Positions 54,704 through 64,000 of a stretch of 64,000 bases of DNA are shown here, in pieces. The DNA is from Solirubrum sp044628455 (lineage in GTDB: Bacteria; Bacteroidota; Bacteroidia; Cytophagales; Hymenobacteraceae): NCBI RefSeq assembly GCF_044628455.1, contig NZ_JBIYZW010000003.1, positions 248,001 to 312,000 of the forward strand. The letters run 5' to 3'. The number at the start of each line of letters is the position of its first letter. Position 1 is the first letter of the stretch. The notes under the pieces were generated by a model. The model was given only the letters and a program-made list of their open reading frames with translations, was not told the DNA's origin and ran no database searches. The position numbers were made by a program, and so were the translations under genes.

Positions 54704-54750
54704 GCGGCCCCGTCGGTGCCGGCCCCCGTGGTCGGTGCCGGCGGGGCCGC
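54704..54750. terminator. GC-rich hairpin between the hydroxylase gene and NRPS2
   Basis: GCGGCCCCG (54704-54712) and CGGGGCCGC (54742-54750) are perfect arms. Inside, GTCGGTGCCGG occurs twice in tandem (54712-54722 and 54731-54741). There is no T run. It may attenuate transcription before NRPS2. Confidence 0.4.
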
Positions 54751-54774
54751 TGGCGTTGGGTGGGCGCCGCGGCG

Positions 54775-54815
54775 GGGTTTATCCCGGCCAACGGGGCATT
54801 GGTGTAATAAAGTTT
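54775..54815 (+). promoter_or_regulatory. Element shared upstream of NRPS1 and NRPS2, copy 2
   Basis: Copy 2 of the element at 39202-39242. It ends 81 bases before the NRPS2 start codon. Upstream of the identical block both copies also keep CGCTGG and GGGCGCC, with an 8-base length difference between them. Its presence inside the cluster suggests NRPS2 and NRPS3 have their own control point. Confidence 0.6.
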
Positions 54816-54895
54816 AGCTGCCTAAGGCGGTGCCTGATCTTTCGGAAGGTCAAAAAATGCGGGGGGCCTTGGGCCCGGCCGCCAGCTGCACTGCC

Positions 54896-57800
54896 ATGAG
54901 CGAAAAAGAGAATATCCAGCAGATTTACCCGCTGACGTCGATGCAGGAAGGCATGCTCTTCCACACGCTGCGCGACGCGTCGAACGCCTACTTCTCGCAA
55001 ACCACTTACACGGCCCGCGGCGAGCTGCGTGCCGACCTGCTCGAGCGCAGCCTCGACGAGCTGGCCCGGCGCCACGACATGCTGCGCACCTCCTTCGTGT
55101 ACGAGAAGGTGGAGCAGCCCCTGCAGGTGGTGCTGCGCAACCGCCGCATTGCCCTGCACGTCGAGGATATCAGCCACCTGAGCGAAGCCGAAGCCGCCGC
55201 CTACCTGGCCGACTTCCGCCGGCGCGACGTGGCCCGGGGCTTCGACCTGACCCGCGACCCGCTGATTCGGCTGAGCGTGCTGCGCACGGCCGAGCGCCGC
55301 CACGAGTTCGTGTGGAGCTACCACCACATGCTCATGGACGGCTGGTGCCTCTCGACTTTGCTCACCGAGCTGCGCGAAATCTACCGCGCCGCTCAGGCCG
55401 GGCGGCCCGCCCAGCTGCCGCCGGCCCAGCCCTTCAGCCGCTACATCAAGTGGCTGGGGCAGCAGGACAAGCCGGCCGCGGCCGCCTACTGGCAGCAGTA
55501 CCTGCGCGGCTACGAAACCCTGGCCGCCATTCCGCCCGACCGCGAGGCCCAGCCCGGGGTGCCCTTCACCGCGCCCGAGGTGGCCTCGCTCACGCTCGGC
55601 GCCGAGCAGACCCGCCAGCTCGAAGCCTGGGCCCGCCGCCAGCACACCACCCTGAACACCGTGTTCCAGGCCGTGTGGGGAATCTTGCTGGCCCGCTACA
55701 CCAACGTGACCGACGTGGTGTACGGCAATGTGGTGTCGGGCCGCCCCGCCGACTTGCCCGGCGCCGACCAGATGATCGGGCTGTTCATCAACACCGTGCC
55801 GCTGCGGGTGCGCTTCACGGCCGCCACGCGCTTTGCCGAGCTGGTGCGCCAGCTGCACCACGACGCCGTGGAGGCCGTAACCCACCACCACCACCCGCTG
55901 GTCGACATCCAGGCCGGCACCGAGCTGAAAAGCCAGCTGATTCAGCACGTGGTGGCCTTTGAGAACTACCCGGTGCAGGACGACCTGCTGGAGGCCCCCG
56001 AGGGCGACGACCCTTTCAGCCTGGGCAACGTGGGCGGCTTCGAGCAAACCAGCTACCAGCTCGACGTGGACGTGGAAATCGGCCGCGAGCTGACCGTCAC
56101 GCTGTACTTCAACCCCCAGCACTACTCGCCGGCCTACATCCAGCGCCTCACCCGGCACCTCAATCAGCTGCTCGAGCAGGTGCTGGCCAACCCCGAGGCC
56201 GTCATCAGCGAGCTGGAGCTGATTACGCCCCAGGAGCGCGCCGAGCAGCTCGCGGGCCTGAACCGCGGCGCCGTGGCGTTGGGCAACGACCAGCCCATCA
56301 ACCTGCGCTTCGAGCAGCAGGCCGCCCGCTGGCCCGCGGCGCCCGCCGTGCTGCACCGCGACACGACCTGGAGCTACGCCCAGCTCAACGAAGCGGCCAA
56401 CCGCATCGGCCACCAGCTGGGGGCCCTGGGCGTGGCGGCCGGCGCGTTTGTGGGCGTGCACCTGGAGCGTGGCCCCGAGCTGGTAGCCGCCCTGCTGGGC
56501 ATTCTGAAGCTGGGTGCCCACTACGTGCCCCTCGACGTGCAGAACCCGGTGAGCCGCACCCGCGAGCTGATGACCGGCAGCCAGATGCAGGGCGTGGTAA
56601 CCGATGCCGCCGGCCTGCGGGCCCTGCTCGCCGCCGACCCCGCCGAAAACGAGGCCGCCTGGCCCCGGGTGCTGAGCGTGGACGCGCTGCCGGCCGCCGT
56701 GCGCGAGCAAGCCGCCGCAAGGGGCCTGCGCTGCGCCGATGCCACCGAGCTGTGCCAAGCCGCCACCCACAACCTGCCCAACCAGAACCAGCTCGACTCC
56801 TGGGCCTACATGCTCTACACCTCGGGCTCCACGGGCCAGCCCAAGGGCGCCATCACCCGCCACGACGGGGCCATGAACCACCTGCTGGCTGAAATCGACG
56901 AGCTGCAGCTGCCCGTGGGCTTCCGCTTCCTGCAGAGCGCCAGCATCTCGTCCGACGTATCCGTGTGGCAGATTCTGGGGCCCATCCTGCACGGCGGCGC
57001 CACCGTCATCATCGACAAGGACGATCTGCTCGACTACGCGGCGGTGCTGCGCATCATGGCCCGGCAGCAGGTAACCATTGCCGAGTTTGTGCCCTCGTAC
57101 CTGCTGGGCCTGGCCGAGTACGTGGAAGGCCTGAGCGCGCCGGCCAACCCGCTGCCGGCTTTGCAGTGGATGATGATGGTGGGGGAGGAGGTGCCCGTGC
57201 CGCTGGTCAACCAGTGGCTGGCGCTGCTGCCCGGCTGCCGGGTGGTAAACGGCTACGGCCCCTGCGAAGCCTCCGACGACATTGCCCAGTTCCTGATCGA
57301 CGCGCCGCTGCCGGCTGCGTTCCGCAAGGTGCCCATCGGCCGACCCCTGGCCAACATGAACATCTTCGTGGTCGACCGCCACGGCAAGCTGCTGCCCACG
57401 GGGCTGCCCGGCGAGCTGGTGGTGTCGGGCGTGGGCGTGGGGGCGGGCTACTGGCAGGAGCCGGAAAAAACCGCCGCCAGCTTCCTGCCCAACCCCTTCG
57501 AGGGCACCCTGGGCGACACGCTCTACCGCACCGGCGATTTGGCCCGCTGGCGCCCCGACGGCCTGCTGGAATTCCTGGGCCGCATCGACTCGCAGGTGAA
57601 AATCCGCGGCTACCGCGTGGAGCTGGGCGAAATCGAAAACCGCCTGCGCGCCTGCCCCGCGGTGCACGACGCGGCCGTGGTCATCCGGCCCTACCAGGGC
57701 GAGCGGCAGCCCATTGCCTACCTGGTGCCGCGCCAGCCCGAGGCGCTGCACGACGAGGCCACCCGGCAGGAGCTGCGCCGCACGGTGCAAAGCTTCGTGC

Positions 57801-60800
57801 AGCAGCACCTGGCCGCCTACATGCACCCGGCCGAGTACGTGCTGCTGGCCGCCTTTCCGCTCAACCTCAGCGACAAAGTCGACCGCAAGGCCCTGCCCGA
57901 GCCCGGTGCCGCCCCGCGCCGCGCCCGGCTGGCCCCAGCCAACGACACCGAAGCCCGCCTGCTGACCCTGTGGCAGAAAGTGCTGGAGCGCGAAAGCATC
58001 GGCACCGACGAAAACTTCTTTGAAATCGGCGGCCACTCGCTCAAGGCCACGCGCCTGGCGGCCCAAATCAACAAAGCCTTCGACGCGGGCATCTCGGTGC
58101 GCACCATTTTCGCCGCGCCCACCATTCAGCAGCTAAGCCGGCAGCTGGCCGCCGGCACCAGCCGCTACCAGCCCATTCCGCCGGCGCCCGCGCAGCCCAG
58201 CTACCCGCTCTCGCACGCCCAGCAGCGCCTGTGGCTGGTCAACCAGCTCGACCAGGACCAGTACAGCTACAACATGACGGCGGTGTACGCCATCGACGGG
58301 GTGCTGAATCCAGCCGCCCTCGACCACGCCCTGCGCCAGCTGGTGGGCCGCCACGAGATTCTGCGCACCGTGTTCCTGACCGAAGCCGGCGAGCCGCGCC
58401 AGCGCGTGCTGCCCGCCGACTCGGCCCGCGGCCTGCGCTACGACGACTGGCGCGGCCGCGGCCTCGACCAAGGTGCCGCGCTAGCCCAAGCCCAGCAGGA
58501 CTTCAAAACCGTGTTCGACCTGGCCCGGGGCCCGCTGCTGCGCACCCGCCTGATTCAGCTCGCCGACCAACAGTTTGTGCTGGTGCTGGTACTGCACCAT
58601 TTGGTGGCCGACGGCTGGTCGGCCGACATTCTCATCGGCGACCTGTTTGCCTATTACCGCGCCGCCCAGCACAGCGTGGCGGCCGAGCTGGCCCCGCTGG
58701 CTTTGCAGTACAAGGACTTTGCCGTGTGGCACAACCAGGAGCTGAGCGGTGCCCGCGCCGAGCAGCTGCGCGCCTACTGGACCAGCCAGTTTGCCGACGC
58801 GGTGCCGGTGCTGGAGCTGCCCACCGACTTTGCCCGCCCGGCGCGGCGCAGCCAGCGCGGCGCGGCCCTGGAAATCGAAATCGACGCGGCCACTACGGCG
58901 GGCCTCAAGCAGCTCAGCGCCCGACGCGGCGCCACGCTGTTCATGGGTTTGCTGGCCTCGGTGAAAGCCCTGCTTTACCGCTACACCGGCCAGCAGGATT
59001 TGGTGGTGGGTACCGTGGTGTCGGGCCGCGACCACAGCGACCTGGAAGAGCAGATCGGCTTCTACGTGAACACCCTGGCTTTGCGCACCCGCTTCGACGC
59101 GGCCGCTTCGTTTGAGCAGCTGCTCGACCAGGTGAAGGACAACACGCTGGCGGCCTTTGAGCACCAGGCCTACCCCTTCGATCAGCTGGTCGACGACCTG
59201 AGCATCGGCCGCGAGCTGAGCCGCTCGCCCTTGTTCGACGTGCTGGTGGTGCTGCAAAACAACGGCGGCGGGGACGACGCCTTCGCCGGCCTGCCCGAAC
59301 TGCGCATTGCCGGCGCCGACGTGGCCCAGGAGTACAGCAAGTTCGACCTCACGGTGGAAGCCTGGGAAAACGCCGCCGGCACGCTCACCGTGGCCCTGGA
59401 GTACAGCACCGATTTATTCACGCCCGCCCGCATCGGGCGCATGGCCGGCCACTACACCCAGCTGCTGCGCGCCATCGTGGCCGACGCGCAAACCGCCGTG
59501 GCGGCCCTCGACTACCTGCCCGCCGCCGAGCAAACCGAGCTGCTGGCCCTGGCCGGCGAGGCCGGCGCGGTGCTGGCTGTTGACACCATTCCGGCCCTGT
59601 TTGAGCAGGTAGCCGCGCAGCACGCCGCCGCTACCGCCGCCGTCGACGAAAACCGCGCGCTCAGCTACCAGCAACTCAACGCCGAAGCCAACCAGCTGGC
59701 CGACTGCCTGCGCCGGCGCTACCGGGTGGGCGCCGAGGACATCGTGGTGGTGGCCATGACGCGCCGGGTGGAGTTTGTGACGGTGATTCTGGCCGCGCTC
59801 AAGGCCGGCGGGGCTTACCTGCCGCTGGAAGCCGCCACGCCCGCCGGCCGGGTAGCCGAGCTGCTGGCCGAAACCGGCGCCCGGGTGCTCATCACCGACC
59901 AGCCCGACCTGCTCGAAATCCTGGGCAACACCCAGCCCTGCCTGGGCATCGACGACCTGGACCTGAGCCAGTTCAGCGCCGAAAATCAGCCCAACCCGGG
60001 CCTCAACGCTAGCTCGCTGGCTTACCTGATGTACACTTCGGGCTCGACCGGCAAGCCCAAGGGCGTGATGATCGAGCACCAGGGCGTGGTGCGGCTGGTG
60101 CGCGACACCGACTACACCGGCTACGGCCCCGGTCAGCGCCTGCTGCAAACCGGTTCCCTGGCCTTCGACGCGGCCACCTTTGAAATCTGGGGCCCGCTGC
60201 TCAACGGCGGACAGGTGCACCTGCTTTCCCTCACCCACCTGCTCGACACCCAGCGCCTGCGGGCCATCATCCAGGAGCACGGCATCACCCAGGCGTTCTT
60301 CACCACTTCCTGGTTCAACCAGCTCGCCGATGAGGCCCCCGGCCTGTTTGCCGGCCTGCAGCGGGTGCTCACGGGCGGCGAGAAGATGTCGGTCGGCCAC
60401 GTGCGCCGCGTGCAGCAGCACTGCCCCGGCCTGGAGGTGGTAAACCTCTACGGCCCCACCGAAAACACCGCGCTGTCGACTTACTGCCTGGTGCCGGCGC
60501 CCGCGCCCGAGCACATTCCGCTGGGCCGGCCCATCGCCCGCAGCACGGCCTACGTGGTGGACGGGCGCGGGCGGCTGGTGCCCCCGGGCGTGGCCGGGGA
60601 GCTGTGGCTGGGCGGCCCGGGCCTGGCCCGCGGCTACTGGCAGGACGAGGCGCGCACGGCCCGGCAGTTCGTGGCCAACCCTTTCGGCCAAGGCCGCCTG
60701 TACCGCTCGGGCGACGTGGCCCGCTGGCGCGAGGATGGCCAGCTGGAGTTCCTGGGCCGACTCGACGACCAAGTCAAAATCCGCGGCTTCCGCGTCGAGC

Positions 60801-62716
60801 CCGACGGCATTGCCGGCGTGCTGCGCAGCTTCGAGGGCGTAGCCGACGCGGCCGTGCTGGTGCACGCCGACGCGGCCGGCGACAAGCTGCTGGCGGGCTA
60901 CTACGTGGCAACGCAAGCGGTAACGCCGGCGGCGCTGAAAGCCTACCTGCAGGAGCAGCTGCCCGCCTACATGGTGCCCGCGCTGCTGCTGCCGCTGCCC
61001 GCCCTGCCGCTCAACCGCAACGGCAAGCTCGACAAGCAGGCTTTGCCCGACATCCAGCCCCTGCTCAGCCAGGCCGCGGCGGGCCGCCAACAGCCCACTA
61101 CTGCTACCGAGGCGCAGCTGCTGGCCATCTGGGAAAGCGTGCTGGGCCGCGGCGGCCTGGGCACCACCGACAACTTCTTCGAGGTGGGCGGCAACTCGCT
61201 CAAGGCCGTGCGCATCCTCGCGCGCATCCAGACCGAGCTGCACCGCAACCTGGGCCTGGCGGCCTTCTTCCAGGGCCCCACGGTGCAGCAGCTGGCCGCC
61301 GCCATCGACCAGCAGCCGGCCGCGCCGCTCGCCGGCATTGCGCCGGCGGCCCCGGCCGCGCGCTACGAGGTGTCGCGGGCCCAGAAGCGCCTCTGGATCA
61401 TGGACCAGCTCGAAGCCGAGCGCGCGGCCTACAACATCTGCGGGGCCTACGTGCCGGCCGAGGAGCTGACCGCGCCCTTGCTCAGCGAGGCGCTGCGCCG
61501 CCTGCTGGCCCGCCACGAGATTCTGCGCACTTGCTTCGTGGAAGACGGCGGCCAGCCCTACCAGCACATCAGCCCCGCCGAAGGCCTGGCTTTGCCGCTG
61601 ACGGTAACTGAGCTAAGCGCCGACGAGGACTTCGCCGAGGCCGTGCAGCTGGCCCTCGACCAGGAGCAGACCCACGAGTTTGCCCTCGACCAGCTGCCCC
61701 TGCTGCGTTTGTGCCTGATTGCGGCTCCGGGGCAGCAGGCCCTGGTGCTCAACCTGCACCACATCATCGGCGACGGGTGGTCGTTGCAGCTGCTGCTCGA
61801 CGAGCTGGCCGCCCACTACCGCGCCGCCCAGGGCCGGGCCGACGCGCTGCCCGCGCTGCCCATTCAGTACAAGGACTACGCCGCCTGGCACAACGAGCAG
61901 CTCGCCAGCCCCGCGTTTGAAGCTCACCGCCAATACTGGGTGCAGAAGCTGGGTGCCCCCGACGCCCGCCCCGAGCTGCCGCTCGACCGGCCCCGGGCCG
62001 CGCTGCGCAGCTACGCCTGCGAGGTGCTGCTCTTCGAGCTCAGCGCCCCGCAGGCCGAGGCCCTGCGCCGCCTGTGCCGGGCGCACGACGCGAGCTTGTT
62101 TACCGGCCTGCAGGCGCTGGTGAAAGCCTGGCTCAACCAGTATCTGCGCAACGGCGACGTGACCGTGGGCACCACCACTGCGGGCCGCGACCAGCCCGAG
62201 CTGGCCGGGCAAATCGGCTGCTACGTGAACGTGCTGGCTCTGCGCACCCGCTTTGCGGCCGGCGCCTCGTTCCGCGAGCTGCTGACCACGGTGCGAGAGG
62301 ACACGCTCGAAGCCTTCGAGCACCAGGCCTACCCCTTCGACTTGCTCATCGAGAAGCTCAACGTGCGCCGCGACCTGAGCCGCAACCTGCTCTTCGACGT
62401 GATGCTGACCTACCTCGACGGCTTCGAGGGCGACGACCCGGCCGACGGCCTGGGCTGGCGCGACTGGCGCCCCGACGGGCAGGAAAGCACCAACAAGTAC
62501 GACCTGACGCTGGCCTTCCAGAGCCGGCCCGGGGGCGGCATAGCCGGCGAGCTGACCTACGCCACCGACCTGCTGCTGCCCGCCACCGCCGCCGCCCTGC
62601 AAACCGCCCTGCTCGATTTGCTCGACCAGGTGCTGGAGCAGCCTGACCAACCCCTCAACCAGCTGCCCACCGCCGCCCTGTCGGAGGCCGTGAGCCTGGA
62701 AGACGACTTCAACTAA
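54896..62716 (+). CDS. Nonribosomal peptide synthetase NRPS2: C-A-T-C-A-T-C
   Basis: The 2606-residue synthetase adds two residues. C1 opens IQQIYPLTSMQEGMLFHTLR, the form seen in DCL domains that follow an epimerase, with HHMLMDGW at 143. A1 YTSGSTG is at 641, T1 GGHSL at 1045, C2 HHLVADGW at 1234, A2 YTSGSTG at 1713, T2 GGNSL at 2098, and C3 HHIIGDGW at 2288 ends the protein. By-eye specificity residues are A1 DVWEMVGDD (uncertain) and A2 DAFFLGLAL (aliphatic-like). A2 has an unusual core motif A8, GFRVEPDGIAGVL, instead of GYRIELGEIE. C1 type agrees with NRPS1 ending in E, so NRPS2 follows NRPS1 in the assembly. Upstream ATGs at 54830 and 54857 are possible; 54896 sits just before the C domain. 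Confidence 0.95.
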   Translation: MSEKENIQQIYPLTSMQEGMLFHTLRDASNAYFSQTTYTARGELRADLLERSLDELARRHDMLRTSFVYEKVEQPLQVVLRNRRIALHVEDISHLSEAEAAAYLADFRRRDVARGFDLTRDPLIRLSVLRTAERRHEFVWSYHHMLMDGWCLSTLLTELREIYRAAQAGRPAQLPPAQPFSRYIKWLGQQDKPAAAAYWQQYLRGYETLAAIPPDREAQPGVPFTAPEVASLTLGAEQTRQLEAWARRQHTTLNTVFQAVWGILLARYTNVTDVVYGNVVSGRPADLPGADQMIGLFINTVPLRVRFTAATRFAELVRQLHHDAVEAVTHHHHPLVDIQAGTELKSQLIQHVVAFENYPVQDDLLEAPEGDDPFSLGNVGGFEQTSYQLDVDVEIGRELTVTLYFNPQHYSPAYIQRLTRHLNQLLEQVLANPEAVISELELITPQERAEQLAGLNRGAVALGNDQPINLRFEQQAARWPAAPAVLHRDTTWSYAQLNEAANRIGHQLGALGVAAGAFVGVHLERGPELVAALLGILKLGAHYVPLDVQNPVSRTRELMTGSQMQGVVTDAAGLRALLAADPAENEAAWPRVLSVDALPAAVREQAAARGLRCADATELCQAATHNLPNQNQLDSWAYMLYTSGSTGQPKGAITRHDGAMNHLLAEIDELQLPVGFRFLQSASISSDVSVWQILGPILHGGATVIIDKDDLLDYAAVLRIMARQQVTIAEFVPSYLLGLAEYVEGLSAPANPLPALQWMMMVGEEVPVPLVNQWLALLPGCRVVNGYGPCEASDDIAQFLIDAPLPAAFRKVPIGRPLANMNIFVVDRHGKLLPTGLPGELVVSGVGVGAGYWQEPEKTAASFLPNPFEGTLGDTLYRTGDLARWRPDGLLEFLGRIDSQVKIRGYRVELGEIENRLRACPAVHDAAVVIRPYQGERQPIAYLVPRQPEALHDEATRQELRRTVQSFVQQHLAAYMHPAEYVLLAAFPLNLSDKVDRKALPEPGAAPRRARLAPANDTEARLLTLWQKVLERESIGTDENFFEIGGHSLKATRLAAQINKAFDAGISVRTIFAAPTIQQLSRQLAAGTSRYQPIPPAPAQPSYPLSHAQQRLWLVNQLDQDQYSYNMTAVYAIDGVLNPAALDHALRQLVGRHEILRTVFLTEAGEPRQRVLPADSARGLRYDDWRGRGLDQGAALAQAQQDFKTVFDLARGPLLRTRLIQLADQQFVLVLVLHHLVADGWSADILIGDLFAYYRAAQHSVAAELAPLALQYKDFAVWHNQELSGARAEQLRAYWTSQFADAVPVLELPTDFARPARRSQRGAALEIEIDAATTAGLKQLSARRGATLFMGLLASVKALLYRYTGQQDLVVGTVVSGRDHSDLEEQIGFYVNTLALRTRFDAAASFEQLLDQVKDNTLAAFEHQAYPFDQLVDDLSIGRELSRSPLFDVLVVLQNNGGGDDAFAGLPELRIAGADVAQEYSKFDLTVEAWENAAGTLTVALEYSTDLFTPARIGRMAGHYTQLLRAIVADAQTAVAALDYLPAAEQTELLALAGEAGAVLAVDTIPALFEQVAAQHAAATAAVDENRALSYQQLNAEANQLADCLRRRYRVGAEDIVVVAMTRRVEFVTVILAALKAGGAYLPLEAATPAGRVAELLAETGARVLITDQPDLLEILGNTQPCLGIDDLDLSQFSAENQPNPGLNASSLAYLMYTSGSTGKPKGVMIEHQGVVRLVRDTDYTGYGPGQRLLQTGSLAFDAATFEIWGPLLNGGQVHLLSLTHLLDTQRLRAIIQEHGITQAFFTTSWFNQLADEAPGLFAGLQRVLTGGEKMSVGHVRRVQQHCPGLEVVNLYGPTENTALSTYCLVPAPAPEHIPLGRPIARSTAYVVDGRGRLVPPGVAGELWLGGPGLARGYWQDEARTARQFVANPFGQGRLYRSGDVARWREDGQLEFLGRLDDQVKIRGFRVEPDGIAGVLRSFEGVADAAVLVHADAAGDKLLAGYYVATQAVTPAALKAYLQEQLPAYMVPALLLPLPALPLNRNGKLDKQALPDIQPLLSQAAAGRQQPTTATEAQLLAIWESVLGRGGLGTTDNFFEVGGNSLKAVRILARIQTELHRNLGLAAFFQGPTVQQLAAAIDQQPAAPLAGIAPAAPAARYEVSRAQKRLWIMDQLEAERAAYNICGAYVPAEELTAPLLSEALRRLLARHEILRTCFVEDGGQPYQHISPAEGLALPLTVTELSADEDFAEAVQLALDQEQTHEFALDQLPLLRLCLIAAPGQQALVLNLHHIIGDGWSLQLLLDELAAHYRAAQGRADALPALPIQYKDYAAWHNEQLASPAFEAHRQYWVQKLGAPDARPELPLDRPRAALRSYACEVLLFELSAPQAEALRRLCRAHDASLFTGLQALVKAWLNQYLRNGDVTVGTTTAGRDQPELAGQIGCYVNVLALRTRFAAGASFRELLTTVREDTLEAFEHQAYPFDLLIEKLNVRRDLSRNLLFDVMLTYLDGFEGDDPADGLGWRDWRPDGQESTNKYDLTLAFQSRPGGGIAGELTYATDLLLPATAAALQTALLDLLDQVLEQPDQPLNQLPTAALSEAVSLEDDFN

Positions 62717-62760
62717 GCCCCGCCGCCGCGCCCAACCTTTCCCACTTGCTATTGACCACC

Positions 62761-64000
62761 ATGAACGACGCGCTCATTCAGCCCGATAAAAAAGTTTCCT
62801 ACTGGCTCGACAAGCTCCAGGCCGCCGGCGGCAGCGCCTTCTACGAGCTGACCCTCGACGACCCCAGCCTGCGCCTGACCGAGCGGGCCCAGCTGCCGCT
62901 AGAGGTGCCGGCCGCGCTGGCCGCCCAGGTGCTGGGCGTGTGCAAGGGCAAGGACCTGAACGTGTACAAGCTGGTGCTGGCCGCCCTGGGCGTGCTGCTG
63001 CACAAGTACACCCTGCGCCAGGACGTGCTGCTGACCACCCCGGGCGTGCAGCTGCCCGGCCACACGGCCCCGCTGGCCCTGCTGGGGCTGCAGTTTTTCC
63101 AGGTGAGCGTGGCCGACGACGACACGGCCAAAACCTTGTTGGGACGCGTGCACCAGGAGCTGGAAATGAACCTGGCCCGGCAGGAGTTCGACTACGAGGA
63201 GCTGGCCGAAAACTGGCTCAGCCAGCCCGCCCTGGCCCAGCTGGCCTTCGCCACCGGCTTCTACTACGAACCGCTGAACGTGTACCACCCCGACCTGGAA
63301 AAGGTGGACTGGCTCTGCAAGCTCTACCGCGACGGGCAGCAGCTGCGCCTGGAAATCGACTACCAGGTGGACTGCTACTCGCGCCGGGCCGTGGAGCTGC
63401 TGGGCCAGCAGCTGCTGCGCGCCCTGGAGCTGATGAGCGCCGACCTGACCACCCGCCTCGACTCGCTGAACGTGCTGTCGGCCCTCGACCAGGAGCTGAT
63501 TTTCGGTCCCTTCAACGCCACCGACCGCGACTTTTGCTGCGACTCCGTCATCGAGCAGTTTGAGCGCCAGGCCGCGGCCACGCCCGACGCGGTGGCCGTG
63601 AAAAGCAACGGCACGGTGCTGACCTACCGCGAGCTGAATGAGCGCGGCAACCAGCTGGCCCACTACCTGCTGCGGGAGTGCGGGCTGCAGCATCAGGAAA
63701 AGGTGGCCGTGATGGTGAACCGCTCCGAGCGCATCATCATCGGCATCATCGGCATCCTGAAGGCCGGCGGCTGGTACATTCCCGTCGACCTCAGCTCCCC
63801 GCCCGAGCGCATTCAGTTTTTCGTCGACGACAGCCAGTGCCGCCTGGTGCTGACGGAAACCGAGCTGCTCGACGCCGGCCTGGTGCGCACCGCCGGCCGC
63901 CTGTTCTCGCTCGACCACTGCCACGCGCAGCCCACCCACACGCCCGAGCGCCAGCTGGCCGACTTCGACCTGGCTTACATGATTTACACCTCGGGCACGA
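62761..64000 (+). CDS. Nonribosomal peptide synthetase NRPS3, N-terminal part (window edge)
   Basis: The first 413 codons are present. The protein starts MNDALIQPDKKVSYWLDKLQ. Residues 13-245 resemble the C-terminal half of a condensation domain (YWLDKL, then YKLVLAALGVLLHKYTLRQD and EFDYEELAENWL), but no HHxxxDG is found. From about residue 261 an A domain begins (VIEQFERQAAATPDAVAVKS, LTYRELNERGNQLAHYLL, GILKAGGWYIPVDLSSPPER) and is cut at its core motif A3, MIYTSGT. It starts 44 bases after NRPS2, so the genes are very probably co-transcribed. Because NRPS2 ends with a complete C domain, the missing half here may be supplied by NRPS2. Confidence 0.9.
   Translation, partial: MNDALIQPDKKVSYWLDKLQAAGGSAFYELTLDDPSLRLTERAQLPLEVPAALAAQVLGVCKGKDLNVYKLVLAALGVLLHKYTLRQDVLLTTPGVQLPGHTAPLALLGLQFFQVSVADDDTAKTLLGRVHQELEMNLARQEFDYEELAENWLSQPALAQLAFATGFYYEPLNVYHPDLEKVDWLCKLYRDGQQLRLEIDYQVDCYSRRAVELLGQQLLRALELMSADLTTRLDSLNVLSALDQELIFGPFNATDRDFCCDSVIEQFERQAAATPDAVAVKSNGTVLTYRELNERGNQLAHYLLRECGLQHQEKVAVMVNRSERIIIGIIGILKAGGWYIPVDLSSPPERIQFFVDDSQCRLVLTETELLDAGLVRTAGRLFSLDHCHAQPTHTPERQLADFDLAYMIYTSGT

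Noticed and set aside
54779..58066. Long minus-strand open frame opposite NRPS2
   Set aside because: Shadow frame. Its last codons happen to cross the shared element at 54775-54815, which is why similar short peptides appear near both copies; this reflects the DNA repeat, not a gene.

Overview
The window looks like a chromosome segment of a GC-rich member of the Bacteroidota, most likely Hymenobacter or a close relative (family Hymenobacteraceae). The support is a type IX secretion (Por) sorting domain on a cupredoxin, GWxTD and DUF2723 proteins, an alpha-2-macroglobulin lipidless homologue, a TrxB-like ferredoxin reductase, few Shine-Dalgarno sequences, and several promoter candidates of the Bacteroidetes type (TTG about 20 bases before TAnnTTTG). 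The genus assignment is inference; no 16S or marker alignment was possible.

Positions 1-39,100 hold ordinary chromosomal genes. In order these are: a truncated exported protein and a TPR protein; a CGC-type bacilliredoxin; a dihydrofolate-reductase-like protein; an M3 peptidase; RecQ; arabinose-5-phosphate isomerase and mannose-1-phosphate guanylyltransferase (surface sugar precursors); RlmB overlapping a GWxTD protein; a large DUF2723 membrane protein; a cupredoxin; divergent BirA and RsfS, with FtsH following RsfS; a peptide/nickel-type ABC transporter lipoprotein with two permeases but no ATPase; a 504-residue helical protein of unknown function; DinB and a fatty acid desaturase; a 2129-residue alpha-2-macroglobulin; two small exported proteins; ferredoxin with its reductase; a 1-Cys peroxiredoxin; and a small VbhA-like protein.

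Positions 39,200-64,000 are the left part of a nonribosomal peptide synthetase (NRPS) cluster that runs off the right edge. All five genes are on the plus strand. NRPS1 (4271 aa) reads A-T-(C-A-T)x3-E. A class III aminotransferase resembling L-2,4-diaminobutyrate aminotransferases and a JmjC/cupin_8 hydroxylase follow. NRPS2 (2606 aa) reads C-A-T-C-A-T-C, and its first C domain has the look expected after an epimerase. NRPS3 begins with a C-domain-like region lacking the catalytic HHxxxDG, followed by an A domain cut by the window end. The assembly line therefore builds a peptide of at least seven residues whose fourth residue is probably D. The two tailoring genes suggest a diamino acid building block and a hydroxylated residue. 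No thioesterase, phosphopantetheinyl transferase, MbtH protein or exporter is visible; they may lie to the right.

The most interesting non-coding signals are a 33-base identical (41-base near-identical) element upstream of both NRPS1 and NRPS2, and a set of imperfect inverted repeats built from short tandem words. Three of these sit between genes, flush with or close to stop codons, and one lies in frame inside the alpha-2-macroglobulin gene.
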